A stretch of 64,000 nt of DNA from Paenibacillus polysaccharolyticus (GCF_900102085.1 NZ_FMVM01000012.1:149906-213905), one strand, 5' to 3'; counted from the first letter of the stretch, positions 35,335 to 44,742 are shown. The notes: generated from the letters alone by a model not told the origin. Program-made: numbers and translations.

Positions 35335-35874
35335 TCAAGTTCTCCTTTCATATATGTGTGCTTCCCACCAACCAATTCTCATGTTGCTAGAAACTTCTAA
35401 TAAAAAAAAATATCCCTTCCAATGGAAATTATTGTACATTATTTTCATCATACTAAATTTAACATACGTACAGTATAACTTAAAATACGTTTGTCTAATT
35501 AGGGAGTTTTACAATCTGCCTACGTCCTATTTAAAGTAAAGTTTCGAAAAATATATTTTTTATTGGAGCACCAACTGCGAGAAAAGTTGTTTCAATAACA
35601 ATATTCCTAACAAACTACATTCTTATTATACGACAGATTGTTAAACCAAGTGCGACAATCTGTCATATGAATCCCGAGAGGGGCTATCACTGTAGCCAGC
35701 AATACTTTATTCAGCACTTTCATCAACTATCATTTCACCTTCTTTGTTTATTTTCTGTAAGAAAAAAAAGCTCTTTCCTTACAACATCCAGGTTGGAAAG
35801 AGCTTTCGAAAGTAAATGTCTAGCCTGGTCGTTTATTGGTACACCTTGTTGTTAGAGGCGTAAGTCTTTCACAA
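35335..35874. other. Promoter side of the defence cassette, no gene seen
   Basis: AT-rich sequence with no supported coding frame. It contains the upstream region of the three-gene defence operon and, at 35767-35802, a terminator facing the minus strand. Confidence 0.5.
35767..35802 (-). terminator. Terminator separating the toxin island from the defence cassette
   Basis: AAGCTCTTTCC pairs with GGAAAGAGCTT around a 12-14 base loop; the minus strand then has TTTTTTTTC. It would stop transcripts of the WXG-toxin/immunity operon before the defence genes. Confidence 0.8.
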
Positions 35875-35975
35875 GGTGGCTTTCGGATTTTTATAACACT
35901 AATCGGGGTTATACGGTAATGTTTTTAGTGCTTGTATATCTTCCCAACTGTACAGCCAATACTTGGGCTATGAAT
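35875..35975 (-). pseudogene. Relic of an immunity gene (3' end)
   Basis: The minus strand encodes YSWEDIQALKTLPYNPD-stop-CYKNPK, clearly homologous to YSLEDIQKLKSLPYDPDWCYQNPK at the end of the immunity protein encoded at 36263-36784. The Trp codon has become TAG and no 5' part is left. It is a decayed second copy of that immunity gene. Confidence 0.75.
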
Positions 35976-36037
35976 ACCATGGACGTATAAGATAAACGAA
36001 CTTTCGTTGTTCCTCGCAAATGAATTATGATTCACAA

Positions 36038-36257
36038 TCAGTGAGTTAAGAATGTAAACCCAAACTTATCTAATAAATAATAAATCTCCTGTTTAGCTTC
36101 TGGGTGCTCCTCCACATACTTCTCAATTTTTAAATCATCAAATAGTTATAAAATTCATCATGCTCCATCACTGCCATAACATCTTCATCATATGCTGGCG
36201 GCTCTCCAATAAAACACACTTTCTGATCGCCAATGTACTCTCCCTCTTCTGGGCAAC
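36038..36257 (-). pseudogene. Relic of a second, different immunity-like gene
   Basis: Reading the minus strand gives CPEEGEYIGDQKVCFIGEPP followed by YDEDVMAVMEHDEFYNY, then one frameshift near 36140 and KIEKYVEEHPEAKQEIYYLL to a stop at 36038. The protein-like composition on both sides of the shift supports a broken gene. Family not identified; position suggests an old immunity gene. Confidence 0.6.
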
Positions 36258-36262
36258 GTTAA

Positions 36263-36784
36263 TCAATATTCTTTATTATTTTTATGATCATTCGAAAGTA
36301 AGTCTTTTGGATTCTGATAACACCAATCCGGGTCATACGGTAAAGATTTCAGTTTTTGTATGTCCTCCAAGCTGTATACCCAATCATTGTCCGCTATCCA
36401 AAAATAATCATCAGGATTGAGCTTGAGATATTCATGGATAAAGTTAAGTATTAACTCTTGATTACCATAGATATCTTCAATATGCCCAACCTGGCATAGG
36501 GATTCACTAGTATCTAAACCTAAATCTTCGTGATAATAAAATTCAGTACTCGAGCTACTTATGCTGTGAATATGGAAAATTAATGAGGATTCATTATCCC
36601 CTGTGAATGACTTACGGTTGATATTAAGCGTTGTATACAAAAACTCTCCTTCGTTTGTATACGTTTTGTTGTTATAGAAATAAAGAGCAGAGTCGGAATG
36701 AAAAGCTGCAACAATAGTATCAGCCAAGAGTTGCTCTGGAGAATATTTATCTTTGTTCGTTAAAATAACAGCTGAAGTACCCAT
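36263..36784 (-). CDS. Putative immunity protein for the WXG nuclease toxin
   Basis: A 173-residue acidic, soluble protein that I cannot assign to a named family. It starts 3 bases after the stop of the nuclease toxin gene, the usual place for a cognate immunity gene. It contains FHIHSISSSSTEFYYHEDLG and ends with the segment duplicated in the relic at 35875. Likely role: binds and blocks the toxin's C-terminal nuclease in the producing cell. Confidence 0.65.
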   Translation of the reverse strand: MGTSAVILTNKDKYSPEQLLADTIVAAFHSDSALYFYNNKTYTNEGEFLYTTLNINRKSFTGDNESSLIFHIHSISSSSTEFYYHEDLGLDTSESLCQVGHIEDIYGNQELILNFIHEYLKLNPDDYFWIADNDWVYSLEDIQKLKSLPYDPDWCYQNPKDLLSNDHKNNKEY

Positions 36785-36787
36785 ATT

Positions 36788-38089
36788 TTACTTCAATACC
36801 CCCTTGAGTTCATCTAAAGAGTTCACAACAGTAACATCTTTAGATTTGATTAATTCCAATTTTATCAGATCATTCGGATGTGGATTAGTCAATGGCTTGT
36901 CAATATATAAAATGACCTTCTTCTGTTCATAGTTAAAGAAATCTTGGTGCTTTACATTCACGTATTTATCAAACTGTTCCACATCTGTGATAGCTTTCAA
37001 TGATTTTTTAACTTCAATAATTTCATGTTTCGTTACTACGTCAAAATCCCCTGCAGGATTACCATCAGCCCTTTGAATTTTTTGGCTGAAGGCTGTAACT
37101 TCCTTACTTTCTCTTACAGCGTAAGCTGCTTTGGCTTCAGTTGCTTTTCCTGAGTCCTTACTGTTTAACAATTGATCAATGTCTCGATTAATATTTTTGG
37201 GATGCTGATCATCCCAATGCAGAACATTACCAGCTGGATTAGTATATTTCGTTTTGTTTCCTTCTTTAACTAAACTACCAACATTAGAAGACTGTCCGGT
37301 AACGCCGGCACCTTCCTTCTTACCATTTCCTTTCCTCGCTTCAGCCGCTTCCAAATTCTTTTTAATCTTTGCCACAGCCGGATCAGAAGCAGGTAAGCGA
37401 AACGGCCCTTTGCGTCCCGGCATACTTCCGCGAACCATCTGAAAAGCCATAAATATCTGGCTGAACTTCAGAGAAGTCAGCATTATCTGAGCATACTTAT
37501 CGGATACAGGCTCACCTGTAAAAGGATGGATTCGATTTTCAAAAGCTTTAATCTGCAACGCATTGATATCTTCCCCCGGCTCTTCTACATGACCTGCTGC
37601 TTGCATCTTGTTGATATCCAAATGCCCTTGATCCTTCTCATAAGCTTGCAGAGATGCCTGATCGGGAACACCATTTTCGTTTACAGGCATCCACATCAGC
37701 CGACCATAGATATTGACTTGTGCCATCCGGTAGCCCTTATCACCCGAACTCGCATCACTTGCTGAACTCTTCATCATTGCTGCCGCCCCAACAGCACCAA
37801 TAATACCGCCCAGACTCCCTTTCTCCGCATCTGCATTCTCAAACCGTGTCGCAATATCCTCTAACTCTTTCGAAGTATACACCATACTCTCCAGTGCTTT
37901 CTGTAGTACGGGACGCGACCGCTCAAAATCATCATAAAAGCGCTCCTGTGTCACACCCATCCACATGGCTTGAAGGAACATCATCTGCCTGGAGAGATTA
38001 TCTTGAATATGCTCCAATTGCTGCCTCGCCTGATCCACCTGACTGGATACGTGATGTAACTGCTCAGGTGTTACTTTGATTGTACTCAT
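36788..38089 (-). CDS. WXG-headed polymorphic toxin with PD-(D/E)XK nuclease tip
   Basis: A 433-residue toxin. Residues 1-100 form a WXG100 helical hairpin with W43-M-G45, the export module of type VII (Esx/Yuk) secretion. A middle region (about 110-240) contains ENRIHPFTGEPVSDKYAQ, typical of type VII toxin linkers. The last 100 residues include GDFDVVTKHEIIEVKKS (D348/D350, E359, K361), a PD-(D/E)XK nuclease signature. It should be secreted to kill competitors by cutting DNA or RNA. No type VII machinery gene is in the window. The likely immunity gene follows directly. Confidence 0.82.
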   Translation of the reverse strand: MSTIKVTPEQLHHVSSQVDQARQQLEHIQDNLSRQMMFLQAMWMGVTQERFYDDFERSRPVLQKALESMVYTSKELEDIATRFENADAEKGSLGGIIGAVGAAAMMKSSASDASSGDKGYRMAQVNIYGRLMWMPVNENGVPDQASLQAYEKDQGHLDINKMQAAGHVEEPGEDINALQIKAFENRIHPFTGEPVSDKYAQIMLTSLKFSQIFMAFQMVRGSMPGRKGPFRLPASDPAVAKIKKNLEAAEARKGNGKKEGAGVTGQSSNVGSLVKEGNKTKYTNPAGNVLHWDDQHPKNINRDIDQLLNSKDSGKATEAKAAYAVRESKEVTAFSQKIQRADGNPAGDFDVVTKHEIIEVKKSLKAITDVEQFDKYVNVKHQDFFNYEQKKVILYIDKPLTNPHPNDLIKLELIKSKDVTVVNSLDELKGVLK

Positions 38090-38237
38090 CCGATTTCACC
38101 GCTTATTTTGTGTATGATATATCTATGTTAGCAGAAGTTTAATGGCAATTTCATCCGGCTAACTTCCTGATTTCAATTCATGAATCCACTCTCACAATGC
38201 GGAGTTTCCATACTGGGGTCCTACATCGGCTCCACAT

Positions 38238-38870
38238 TCACTTCATTTCTTGTGTTAGCCCTTCTGCAACATCAATCCTATAGACCTTATGCATGCCTAA
38301 TTTTTCGGTAGTGGTTAGCTTGTATATTTCAGGTTTTTCTGTAGGTTCTAGAACAGTCCACTGCCAATCTGATCCTGGGCCCGTTGTGATGGCCGCGATC
38401 TCTTTCGCATCCAGATCTAGCGGGATCGTTTTCTTAACAGATTGATCAGAGACCTCTTTTACAATTAAATTTACCTGATTATTTCGCTGGGACATGTTGA
38501 TTATCTCCAGATTGTACTCGTACTTCTGATCCGATGTGCGGCTGACAGGATCACTTTCTACTCGCTCTGGTTTCACTGAATGTTCTAATGCATTTATAAA
38601 CGCTGGAGTACAGAACATTAATATCAAAATGAATACCCCGCCATAGATCATGGTACTTACACTTAAGGAAGAGTGCCATTTCCTTATTAAAATTACTACT
38701 GAAATCATATTAATCATGAGCGATGGTATACCACAAAGAAGCATGATCGGCATGCCGACCAAATCGAGTGATTTTTGAAAATTAGAAGTAGCACCAACTA
38801 AAAACCAAATAAATATGGCTAGATTAACGAGAACCGCAGCACCCCAAATCCATTTGATCCAACACGACAC
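38238..38870 (-). CDS. Hypothetical membrane protein, 210 residues
   Basis: Three hydrophobic segments fill roughly the first 100 residues (WIWGAAVLVNLAIFIWFLV, then two more), followed by a soluble domain of about 105 residues, probably outside the cell, with the motif WQWTVLEPTEKPEIY. Translation starts at GTG, preceded by GGAGGTGA. It lies between the WXG toxin and immunity genes, so it may be an immunity protein acting at the membrane; this is unproven. Confidence 0.55.
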   Translation of the reverse strand: MSCWIKWIWGAAVLVNLAIFIWFLVGATSNFQKSLDLVGMPIMLLCGIPSLMINMISVVILIRKWHSSLSVSTMIYGGVFILILMFCTPAFINALEHSVKPERVESDPVSRTSDQKYEYNLEIINMSQRNNQVNLIVKEVSDQSVKKTIPLDLDAKEIAAITTGPGSDWQWTVLEPTEKPEIYKLTTTEKLGMHKVYRIDVAEGLTQEMK

Positions 38871-38931
38871 ACACTCACCTCCACATTCTCCAGCATTCCA
38901 TCCTTTTCTTTCGCTTCACTCTCATGAAAAA

Positions 38932-39187
38932 TGCTTTCCAGTATGTAAATCTTCTATTTCTACTGAGAACCTTTTCTGTAGTGCCATCCATTCAAAAAAA
39001 GGAAGAACTTTTTGATTTGTTCAATATCACTATGTCCCTGAAGCTATCTTTCCACATGAGTAGACACTTCATCTCCGAAGAATACATGTCCTAGAAACTC
39101 TTGATTAAACTCCATATGCTCAATATATCGATCATTAAATTCCGGAAACAGTTTTAGAAATTGACTTATTAAGATATCTTTCTCCAT
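38932..39187 (-). pseudogene. Broken DUF7674-like immunity gene
   Basis: The minus strand begins MEKDILISQFLKLFPEFNDRY and continues EHMEFNQEFLGHVFFGDEVS, closely matching the intact immunity protein at 44743-45114. It is broken by a TAG, a frameshift near 39025, and a deletion that joins directly to VEIEDLHTGKHFS. It is a recent relic of the same immunity family. Confidence 0.8.
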
Positions 39188-39217
39188 CCATCATTCTCCT
39201 TACTTATACATTTTGTC

Positions 39218-39595
39218 TCATCTGGTAGTATCATTCCTTCCAATCAATAACTCTACTTCATCCGATAATTGTCTGGTTCGTTCACCCATATATTTTTGAG
39301 CTTCTTTAAATATAGTGATGTCATCACCAATTCTTGTTAAAATGGTTGTGGTTAGAACTTGTCTACTATAGAGATCCGCTTCCTTCGCTATATCCTCGAA
39401 AAATGCAAAATATTTAACAGCCTTACTGTTGAATGCTTCCAACTTCAATTGATTAATTACTTCACTAGTGACATGATCGCCGAAAAAAACATGGGCTAGC
39501 TCCTCATTGTATTCTGAGATATGTTCTTGATAGGCCGCTTCAAACTCGGGGAATACTTCTAAAAACAATCTAGATATTTCACTTTTATGTGCCAT
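39218..39595 (-). CDS. DUF7674-like immunity protein (orphan paralogue)
   Basis: A 125-residue helical protein sharing FPEFEAAYQEH and EELAHVFFGDHV with the immunity protein at 44743 and the relic at 38932. I believe this family is catalogued as DUF7674. No cognate toxin lies next to it, so it looks like a retained orphan immunity gene giving protection against related strains. It follows the HEAT-like gene by 17 bases, probably in one transcript. The ribosome binding site is weak. Confidence 0.7.
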   Translation of the reverse strand: MAHKSEISRLFLEVFPEFEAAYQEHISEYNEELAHVFFGDHVTSEVINQLKLEAFNSKAVKYFAFFEDIAKEADLYSRQVLTTTILTRIGDDITIFKEAQKYMGERTRQLSDEVELLIGRNDTTR

Positions 39596-39612
39596 CTCAT
39601 TTTCTCTCTAAG

Positions 39613-40101
39613 TTACTTCTTTAACAAAGCCAACGCCTCATCAAACATCTCATTTGGACTTACAGCTTTGCACTGCAATATAACATTTTTGCAAACCTGC
39701 TTCTGCTGCTCGCTTAATTTGTCCGCCACCTTTTCAAACAATAGAAATGACTGCAGCCTTACTTCCAAACTCGTATCTCCAATCAATGCCACAATGATCT
39801 CGATATGAGGCTCATAATGCATTTCTTCCATTGCGTATAGCAGAGTGCCCCTGCTCCTTCTCAACTGAGCGTTGGACAGAGCCTCAATTAGCGGATAAAC
39901 CGCTCTATTGTCTCCAATGTCTTTTAGTGCGATCGCCACTTGATTTCTGACAAGAGCATTCTTGGCTTCGGTCAAAATATCAATTAGAAACTCAACTGAA
40001 GATTGATCTCTTTTTTCTCCCAGCTCAGCAATCCGAGTCATTGCTTCCTCGAACCTCTCTGCATCTAATAAATCCTTGATAGTAGTGTGTATTGGATACA
40101 A
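39613..40101 (-). CDS. HEAT-repeat-like protein, start uncertain
   Basis: A helical protein of up to 162 residues with HEAT-type repeats such as VRNQVAIALKDIGDNRAVYPLIEAL and a second unit around HIEIIVALIGDTSLEVR. Such folds occur among immunity proteins. The start is unclear: GGGAGG abuts a TTG at 40101 with no spacing, whereas the ideal distance of 9 bases falls on ATA at 40092, perhaps a lost ATG. It is probably cotranscribed with the DUF7674-like gene. Confidence 0.6.
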   Translation of the reverse strand: MYPIHTTIKDLLDAERFEEAMTRIAELGEKRDQSSVEFLIDILTEAKNALVRNQVAIALKDIGDNRAVYPLIEALSNAQLRRSRGTLLYAMEEMHYEPHIEIIVALIGDTSLEVRLQSFLLFEKVADKLSEQQKQVCKNVILQCKAVSPNEMFDEALALLKK

Positions 40102-40138
40102 CCTCCCTTATAAAAATTCTATTACGAATCGAATCCAT

Positions 40139-40343
40139 TTATAGTAGTTCAATGTTGTGGTTCCAATAGTCCATATAAAATGTAATATTGGATCTGATAT
40201 TTAACTTTTTCCAATCCTTTTTATCAATCGGAAAGGTTTCTTTGCCAAAAACTGTTGATTCAATGTTCACATAAAAGTCCTGTTAGAAAAATATCGCCCA
40301 AGTAATTATCCCTAATTGTATTTTTGATTCGATCCAAAGACAT
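40139..40343 (-). pseudogene. Frameshifted small gene in the immunity array
   Basis: GAGG precedes an ATG at 40343, giving MSLDRIKNTIRDNYLGDIFL; after one frameshift near 40275 the frame continues as FYVNIESTVFGKETFPIDKK to a stop at 40139. It reads as a broken protein of about 65-70 residues. Family unknown. Confidence 0.55.
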
Positions 40344-40389
40344 ACACTAACCTCTAAGGGGACTCCATACTAATAAGTGTAAAATATCA

Positions 40390-40417
40390 AAAAAAGCCAC
40401 AAAAATTGCGACTTTTT
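40390..40417 (-). terminator. Weak terminator after the gene at 40437
   Basis: AAAAAAGCC...GCGaCTTTTTT forms an A/T-rich stem. On the minus strand it is followed by T's. Confidence 0.45.
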
Positions 40418-40436
40418 TGATTTCTTATTCACATCT

Positions 40437-40778
40437 TCACTTAATTTTCATGGTCGATTTAACCTTACTCAATCCGTATAACATTTTTTCATTCATCAGA
40501 TAAATTAAAGATTCAATTTCTACTTTTGCTCTATAGTTTTCTGGATTCTTTACGAACATTTCATTGGTTTCATTTAATATAACCACTTCAAATTCACTTT
40601 CTTTAATTATAAAATGATCAGTTAATTCTAACTTATCTCCAACGAGAGAATGAGTTAGAAAGTTAACTATATCTTGAATTGAGTATTCCTCAACCTCAAT
40701 ATCTATAAAGGATACTAAGGTATGAATAGCGCCATTTTCATTACTCTCATAGAATTTTATTTTATTAAACATATTCAA
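40437..40778 (-). CDS. Hypothetical small acidic protein, putative immunity
   Basis: A 113-residue soluble protein of mixed alpha/beta character, not assigned to a family. It contains HTLVSFIDIEVEEYSIQDIV and ends KSTMKIK. TTG at 40778 has AGGAG 9 bases upstream; an ATG two codons later is further from the site. It lies in the immunity gene array downstream of an orphan RHS tip. Confidence 0.55.
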   Translation of the reverse strand: MNMFNKIKFYESNENGAIHTLVSFIDIEVEEYSIQDIVNFLTHSLVGDKLELTDHFIIKESEFEVVILNETNEMFVKNPENYRAKVEIESLIYLMNEKMLYGLSKVKSTMKIK

Positions 40779-40977
40779 TAAGACACGCTCCTAATTTTTT
40801 TTGGATAGGCACTTCAGATATCTCCTAATCACCCTACAAGATGGTCGTAATTCAACTTATAGATGGTGAACAGGAATTGATTTCTTTAATTTCTATATAA
40901 AGTTATATGTCAAAAGAGCCACAAGGAGTTTATAATCTCACTTGTGGCTAAATTAGTTTGTTTAATATTTCTTTGTT

Positions 40978-41337
40978 CTAGCTTTTAGCTATTCTTGGAA
41001 ACTTATTTCCAAAATATTCGTCAGATAGTTCCCCTTCAATGGTGTACTCAATGTCATAATAATATTCCGCGATCTCTGTCTTAGGGTGAAGTAATTCAAG
41101 ACAAACTCTAAAGAAAGGATAAAGTCTATTTCGGTCATTGATTATTAACTCAATACATTTGTACTCCACGATAAGATCTTTTAATTTTAGGCCATCAGGT
41201 AAATGATCATCTTCTTCTTTTAAATAATTATTTTGACAATTATCAATCATTTCTTTGAAGAATATAATTGAATTTTCCTTTAGTTTTTCAAAATGATACG
41301 CCTCATTGAAATATTTTTGTAGATCATTTAGGTCCAT
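40978..41337 (-). CDS. Putative immunity protein for orphan RHS tip 1
   Basis: A 119-residue acidic protein starting 10 bases after the stop of orphan RHS cassette 1, with AGGAGG before its ATG. It contains FFRVCLELLHPKTEIAEYYYD and is not assigned to a known family. Position and acidity fit an immunity protein for that toxin tip. Confidence 0.65.
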   Translation of the reverse strand: MDLNDLQKYFNEAYHFEKLKENSIIFFKEMIDNCQNNYLKEEDDHLPDGLKLKDLIVEYKCIELIINDRNRLYPFFRVCLELLHPKTEIAEYYYDIEYTIEGELSDEYFGNKFPRIAKS

Positions 41338-41347
41338 ATAACCCCTC

Positions 41348-42512
41348 CTATTTTCCAGTTTTGAGGTAATCAAAGATCAGACTTCCTTTTTCATCCATTC
41401 TGCCGTATACTCTCACGTGATTTGGAGCTTTAGCCACTTTTAATTTAACAATGTATAAATTTCCCTTATGAGTTATCTGCTCAGCCTGTGATAGGAGGAT
41501 AATACCGTTATCTCCAAATCTAGCATTAGCCACCCCTTTTTGCATTGCTCTAGCGAACTGCTGATTTAAACCTAGTTTTCTTAGAGCATCAAAGGTAGGC
41601 CTTGCTATCCAACGAGATGAGGGAAGAAGTAATGAAGATGATCCGCTGATCCCAAGTGAGCTATCCACTCGTCCAGACAAAAAACTACCGGCTACTGCGG
41701 TCCATGCCACCTTAACATCATAACTATCTTGTCCGCTTTCATAAGCTGACAACAACTGTCCTTTAGCCATATTCGCATAAAATGGAGAATTAATAAACGC
41801 ACCGCTAGTTTGAGTTAATTGTGCATAGAGATTGGCAAATTTAACACCTTTATCACCATAGACCTTAGTAAAGACTTTGTTTAGGCTAGACTTGTAAGAT
41901 TTATCCCCCTTCATTGCTGCATCCAACATTTTTTCAATTTCATAATACGTCGATGTTTTACGATGCCCACTCGGATCCACATATTTCAACGGATTGTTAT
42001 GAACATAAGAATACAGATTCAGACTCAGCGGATCATTCAGTTCACCTTCATACGTATCTTCACCGATGAAACGGGCCATGCCTGGGTCGTACCAGCGAGC
42101 TCTCAAGTATTGCAGACCTACGGTGTCATCCCAGTATTCTCCTGCGTATCGAAGTACATTCGGTACCGTTTCTTCTTTGGTTAACGGTCCGCCCCAGATA
42201 TCGTACGTGTAACTGTTCAGAACTTCGCCTGCATCGTCTACAAGACCTACGACATCTCTATGTCCGTTCAACTGGTAGTATTCCAGTTTGCCTGTCTTTT
42301 TGTCTTGCCAGGCCCATAGCTGCCCATACAAGTCATAGATATAAACGTAAGTAAGCTCTGCTTTTCCAGACGATACTACAGCCTCAGCCATCAGTTTGGC
42401 TTCTTCGTCATAGTAATAACGTATCGTTTGCTCGCCTTCGGTACGCTCGTACAACAATCCATCGCCGTTATAGCTATAGTTTACGGTTTTACCCTCTCCA
42501 GTGGCTTTAACC
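41348..42512 (-). pseudogene. Orphan RHS C-terminal toxin cassette 1
   Basis: This fragment begins inside the RHS core, with no start or promoter of its own, directly beside a terminator. The core part (550 bases) repeats the same region of the full RHS gene up to the DPSGHR junction. The tip of about 200 residues is different and ends with NHVRVYGRMDEKGSLIFDYL, a compact beta-rich module that could be an RNase of the BECR fold (tentative). It is a silent donor that recombination could attach to the full RHS gene. Internal ATG codons give an open frame from 42457, but this is unlikely to be expressed alone. Confidence 0.8.
41963..42512 (-). repeat. RHS-core direct repeat, copy 1
   Basis: About 550 bases nearly identical to 43779-44381 and 45750-46355, covering the end of the YD-repeat core and the VDPSGH junction. 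Confidence 0.9.
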
Positions 42513-42532
42513 TCTTTATCTCATCAACAAAA

Positions 42533-42566
42533 AAAACTTGAGGGACAATAAATCCCCCAAGTTTTC
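42533..42566 (-). terminator. Terminator after the immunity gene at 42746
   Basis: AAAACTTG-GGG pairs with CCC-CAAGTTTT; T-rich after the stem on the minus strand (TTTTTGTTG). It blocks transcription into orphan cassette 1. Confidence 0.85.
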
Positions 42567-42745
42567 ATTGAATTTACTCAGTTGCTGTCTTCATCAGTAA
42601 AATAGTAGACCATTTCAATGCAATTGAGTTCTAATGAAAATGCGAACGGGCTACTTTGAGAGTTTTCCCCGAGACTTCAGTAGTGATTTTATAGAAATAC
42701 AATCTATATTCTCACAACCTGTCGAGAAGGGGTATTAAAGTCGTT

Positions 42746-43273
42746 CTATTCGTACAATATTCCATTTGAATTTATTAAGTTATATTCTAATTCCAAAAAC
42801 TCTATATCAGGAGTATTACTCTGGTCATATCCTCCTTTTTTTAGAGCTTCTAAGAGTGTATATAATACTTTCTTCCACTCGGCTCTAAATGATTGTATCG
42901 AACAATAAAGAGGGTCAGTAGCATTCAATATATCTTCAGTGTGTCCAAGAACGCTATTCCACCTAGCATTAATCGTCAAATTATTATTTCCCCAATTAAG
43001 GTCCCAAATATTAGAAAATGTATTAGAACCCCAATGTATTATCATTGTACCTGAATCTTCTGTACGCAGAGAGTTTAACATATCTATAATATCATGAATC
43101 ATACAGCTTAAATCATATTTGTAACTAAGCGGAATGTGGATTGTTTTCCACACTATTATTGCATTCTCAGTTAACATAGGAAATACAGTTTCTATTGCGT
43201 CACAGAGAGTCTCATCGTTCTCATCATACACTTTTAGACTATTCGGAGCACTTGATTGAATCCAAAAATCCAT
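42746..43273 (-). CDS. Putative immunity protein for orphan RHS tip 2
   Basis: A 175-residue acidic protein beginning MDFWIQSSAPNSLKVYD, with WGSNTFSNIWDLNWGNNN in the middle. It follows orphan RHS cassette 2 by 18 bases and has a good AGGAGG site, as expected for its immunity gene. Family not recognised. Confidence 0.65.
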   Translation of the reverse strand: MDFWIQSSAPNSLKVYDENDETLCDAIETVFPMLTENAIIVWKTIHIPLSYKYDLSCMIHDIIDMLNSLRTEDSGTMIIHWGSNTFSNIWDLNWGNNNLTINARWNSVLGHTEDILNATDPLYCSIQSFRAEWKKVLYTLLEALKKGGYDQSNTPDIEFLELEYNLINSNGILYE

Positions 43274-43291
43274 TTTATTATCCTCCTTTAA

Positions 43292-44381
43292 TTATGGCAT
43301 CGGATACCCATGCCAAGTTCCTGTTCCATTATTTCGGAGCCACATTTTTGTCGCACGGACAATGCTTCCATCTGGCATGTGAACAACTGATTTTGAGAAC
43401 TTAGGAAGATCAAAAAAATTACTTTCCCCAGGCTTAAGAGTGTTTGCCATTTTGGCTGCATAATCAATGTCATACTTATCCCACTGGCCTTGGGGTTTTC
43501 CAGTACTTTTTGCTCTAGCAGGGCCTTCTTTCCACTTAACTCCATGTTTCTTTGTACCATTAACTGCTGCCTCGGGTCTAACATTTGTGGATTTAGGAGA
43601 TGTGACGTTTGAACTGCTAGACGGTTTAGACGGCTTGGATGGTTTAGAAGAAGGACTGCTACCTCCTCTACCTCCACCGCCACCCATGCTTCCTCCTGGA
43701 ACTGTTCGTCCCCCACGGGAACTGCCACTACCACTTTCCAAACCTAAATGAGCATTATTAGCTGGTCTTTTTGATTCTCCACTCGGATCCACATATTTCA
43801 ACGGATTGTTATGAACATAAGAATACAGATTCAGACTCAGCGGATCATTCAGTTCACCTTCATAAGTATCTTCACCGATGAAACGGGCCATACCTGGGTC
43901 GTACCAGCGAGCTCTCAAGTATTGCAGCCCTACCGTATCATCCCAATATTCTCCTGCGTATCGAAGTACATTCGGTACCGTTTCTTCTCTCGTTAACGGT
44001 CCACCCCAGATATCGTAAGTGTAACTGTTCAGAACTTCGCCTGCATCGTCTACAAGACCTACGACATCTCCATGTCCGTTCAACTGGTAATATTCCAGTT
44101 TGCCCGTCTTTTTGTCCTGACGAGCCTATAGCTGACCATACAAATCATAGATATAAACGTAAGTAAGCTCTGCTTTTCCTGATGTTACTATAGCCTCAGC
44201 CATCAGTTTGGCTTCTTCATCATAGTAATACCGAATGGTTTGCTCGCCTTCGGTACGTTCGTACAACAATCCATCGCCGTTATAACTATAGGTTACGGTT
44301 TTACCTTCTCCGGTAGCTTTAACCATACGATTCTGACTGTCATACGTATACTGTGCATCCTTTAAACTGTATATCTTTCCA
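43292..44381 (-). pseudogene. Orphan RHS C-terminal toxin cassette 2
   Basis: A second orphan RHS end. It starts within the core (YGLKDAQYTYD region, about 44381) without a start codon, and carries a TGG-to-TAG nonsense change at 44126-44128 within YGQLWARQDKK. After DPSG comes a Gly/Ser/Pro-rich linker and a tip ending KMWLRNNGTGTWHGYPMP, which I cannot name. The downstream part is open from an internal ATG at 44083. Confidence 0.8.
43779..44381 (-). repeat. RHS-core direct repeat, copy 2
   Basis: About 603 bases, nearly identical to the other two RHS-core copies apart from a nonsense change at 44126. Confidence 0.9.
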
Positions 44382-44742
44382 CCAAGTTGTTGAGACAGGG
44401 ATTTACTAAATTTCTTACAATGATAAAAGGGTCGTGAACAATGTATTCTAAGTATATTTATATTTAAATAGTATTTCTATATAAGATCATTTGGAATCTG
44501 GATATACTGATCTTTTTAACCCTATTACGCTATTAAAATTACCATTCTTATCATAAAGCAAGCTATAAACCATTGCTAAAAAAAACATGCTTCTCCATTT
44601 TAAACCTCAAACATACTTCAAATCCTCTACTATGACATAAAAAAGAAGGGAATTCCTTGGAATTCCCCAATGATTAAAACTAGTTATAATTTGCAAATCA
44701 ACAACATAAATCATAATATTTAAGTGAAACTTATACTCTTCT
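44382..44742. other. 361-base gap between orphan cassette 2 and the RHS immunity gene
   Basis: It contains the immunity-gene terminator (44641-44668). A minus-strand frame of about 33 codons near 44495-44600 encodes YSLLYDKNGNF, which resembles the YDRNGN motif at the end of the RHS companion protein and may be a leftover of such a gene. No intact gene is seen. Confidence 0.45.
44641..44668 (-). terminator. Terminator of the RHS operon
   Basis: GGGAATTCC-TT-GGAATTCCC is a perfect 9-bp stem; the minus strand continues with TTCTTTTTT. It ends the companion-RHS-immunity transcript. Confidence 0.88.

Noticed and set aside
43467..43751. Plus-strand frame rich in Leu, Gly and Pro opposite orphan cassette 2
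   Set aside because: It is the complement of the Gly/Ser/Pro linker of the RHS tip.
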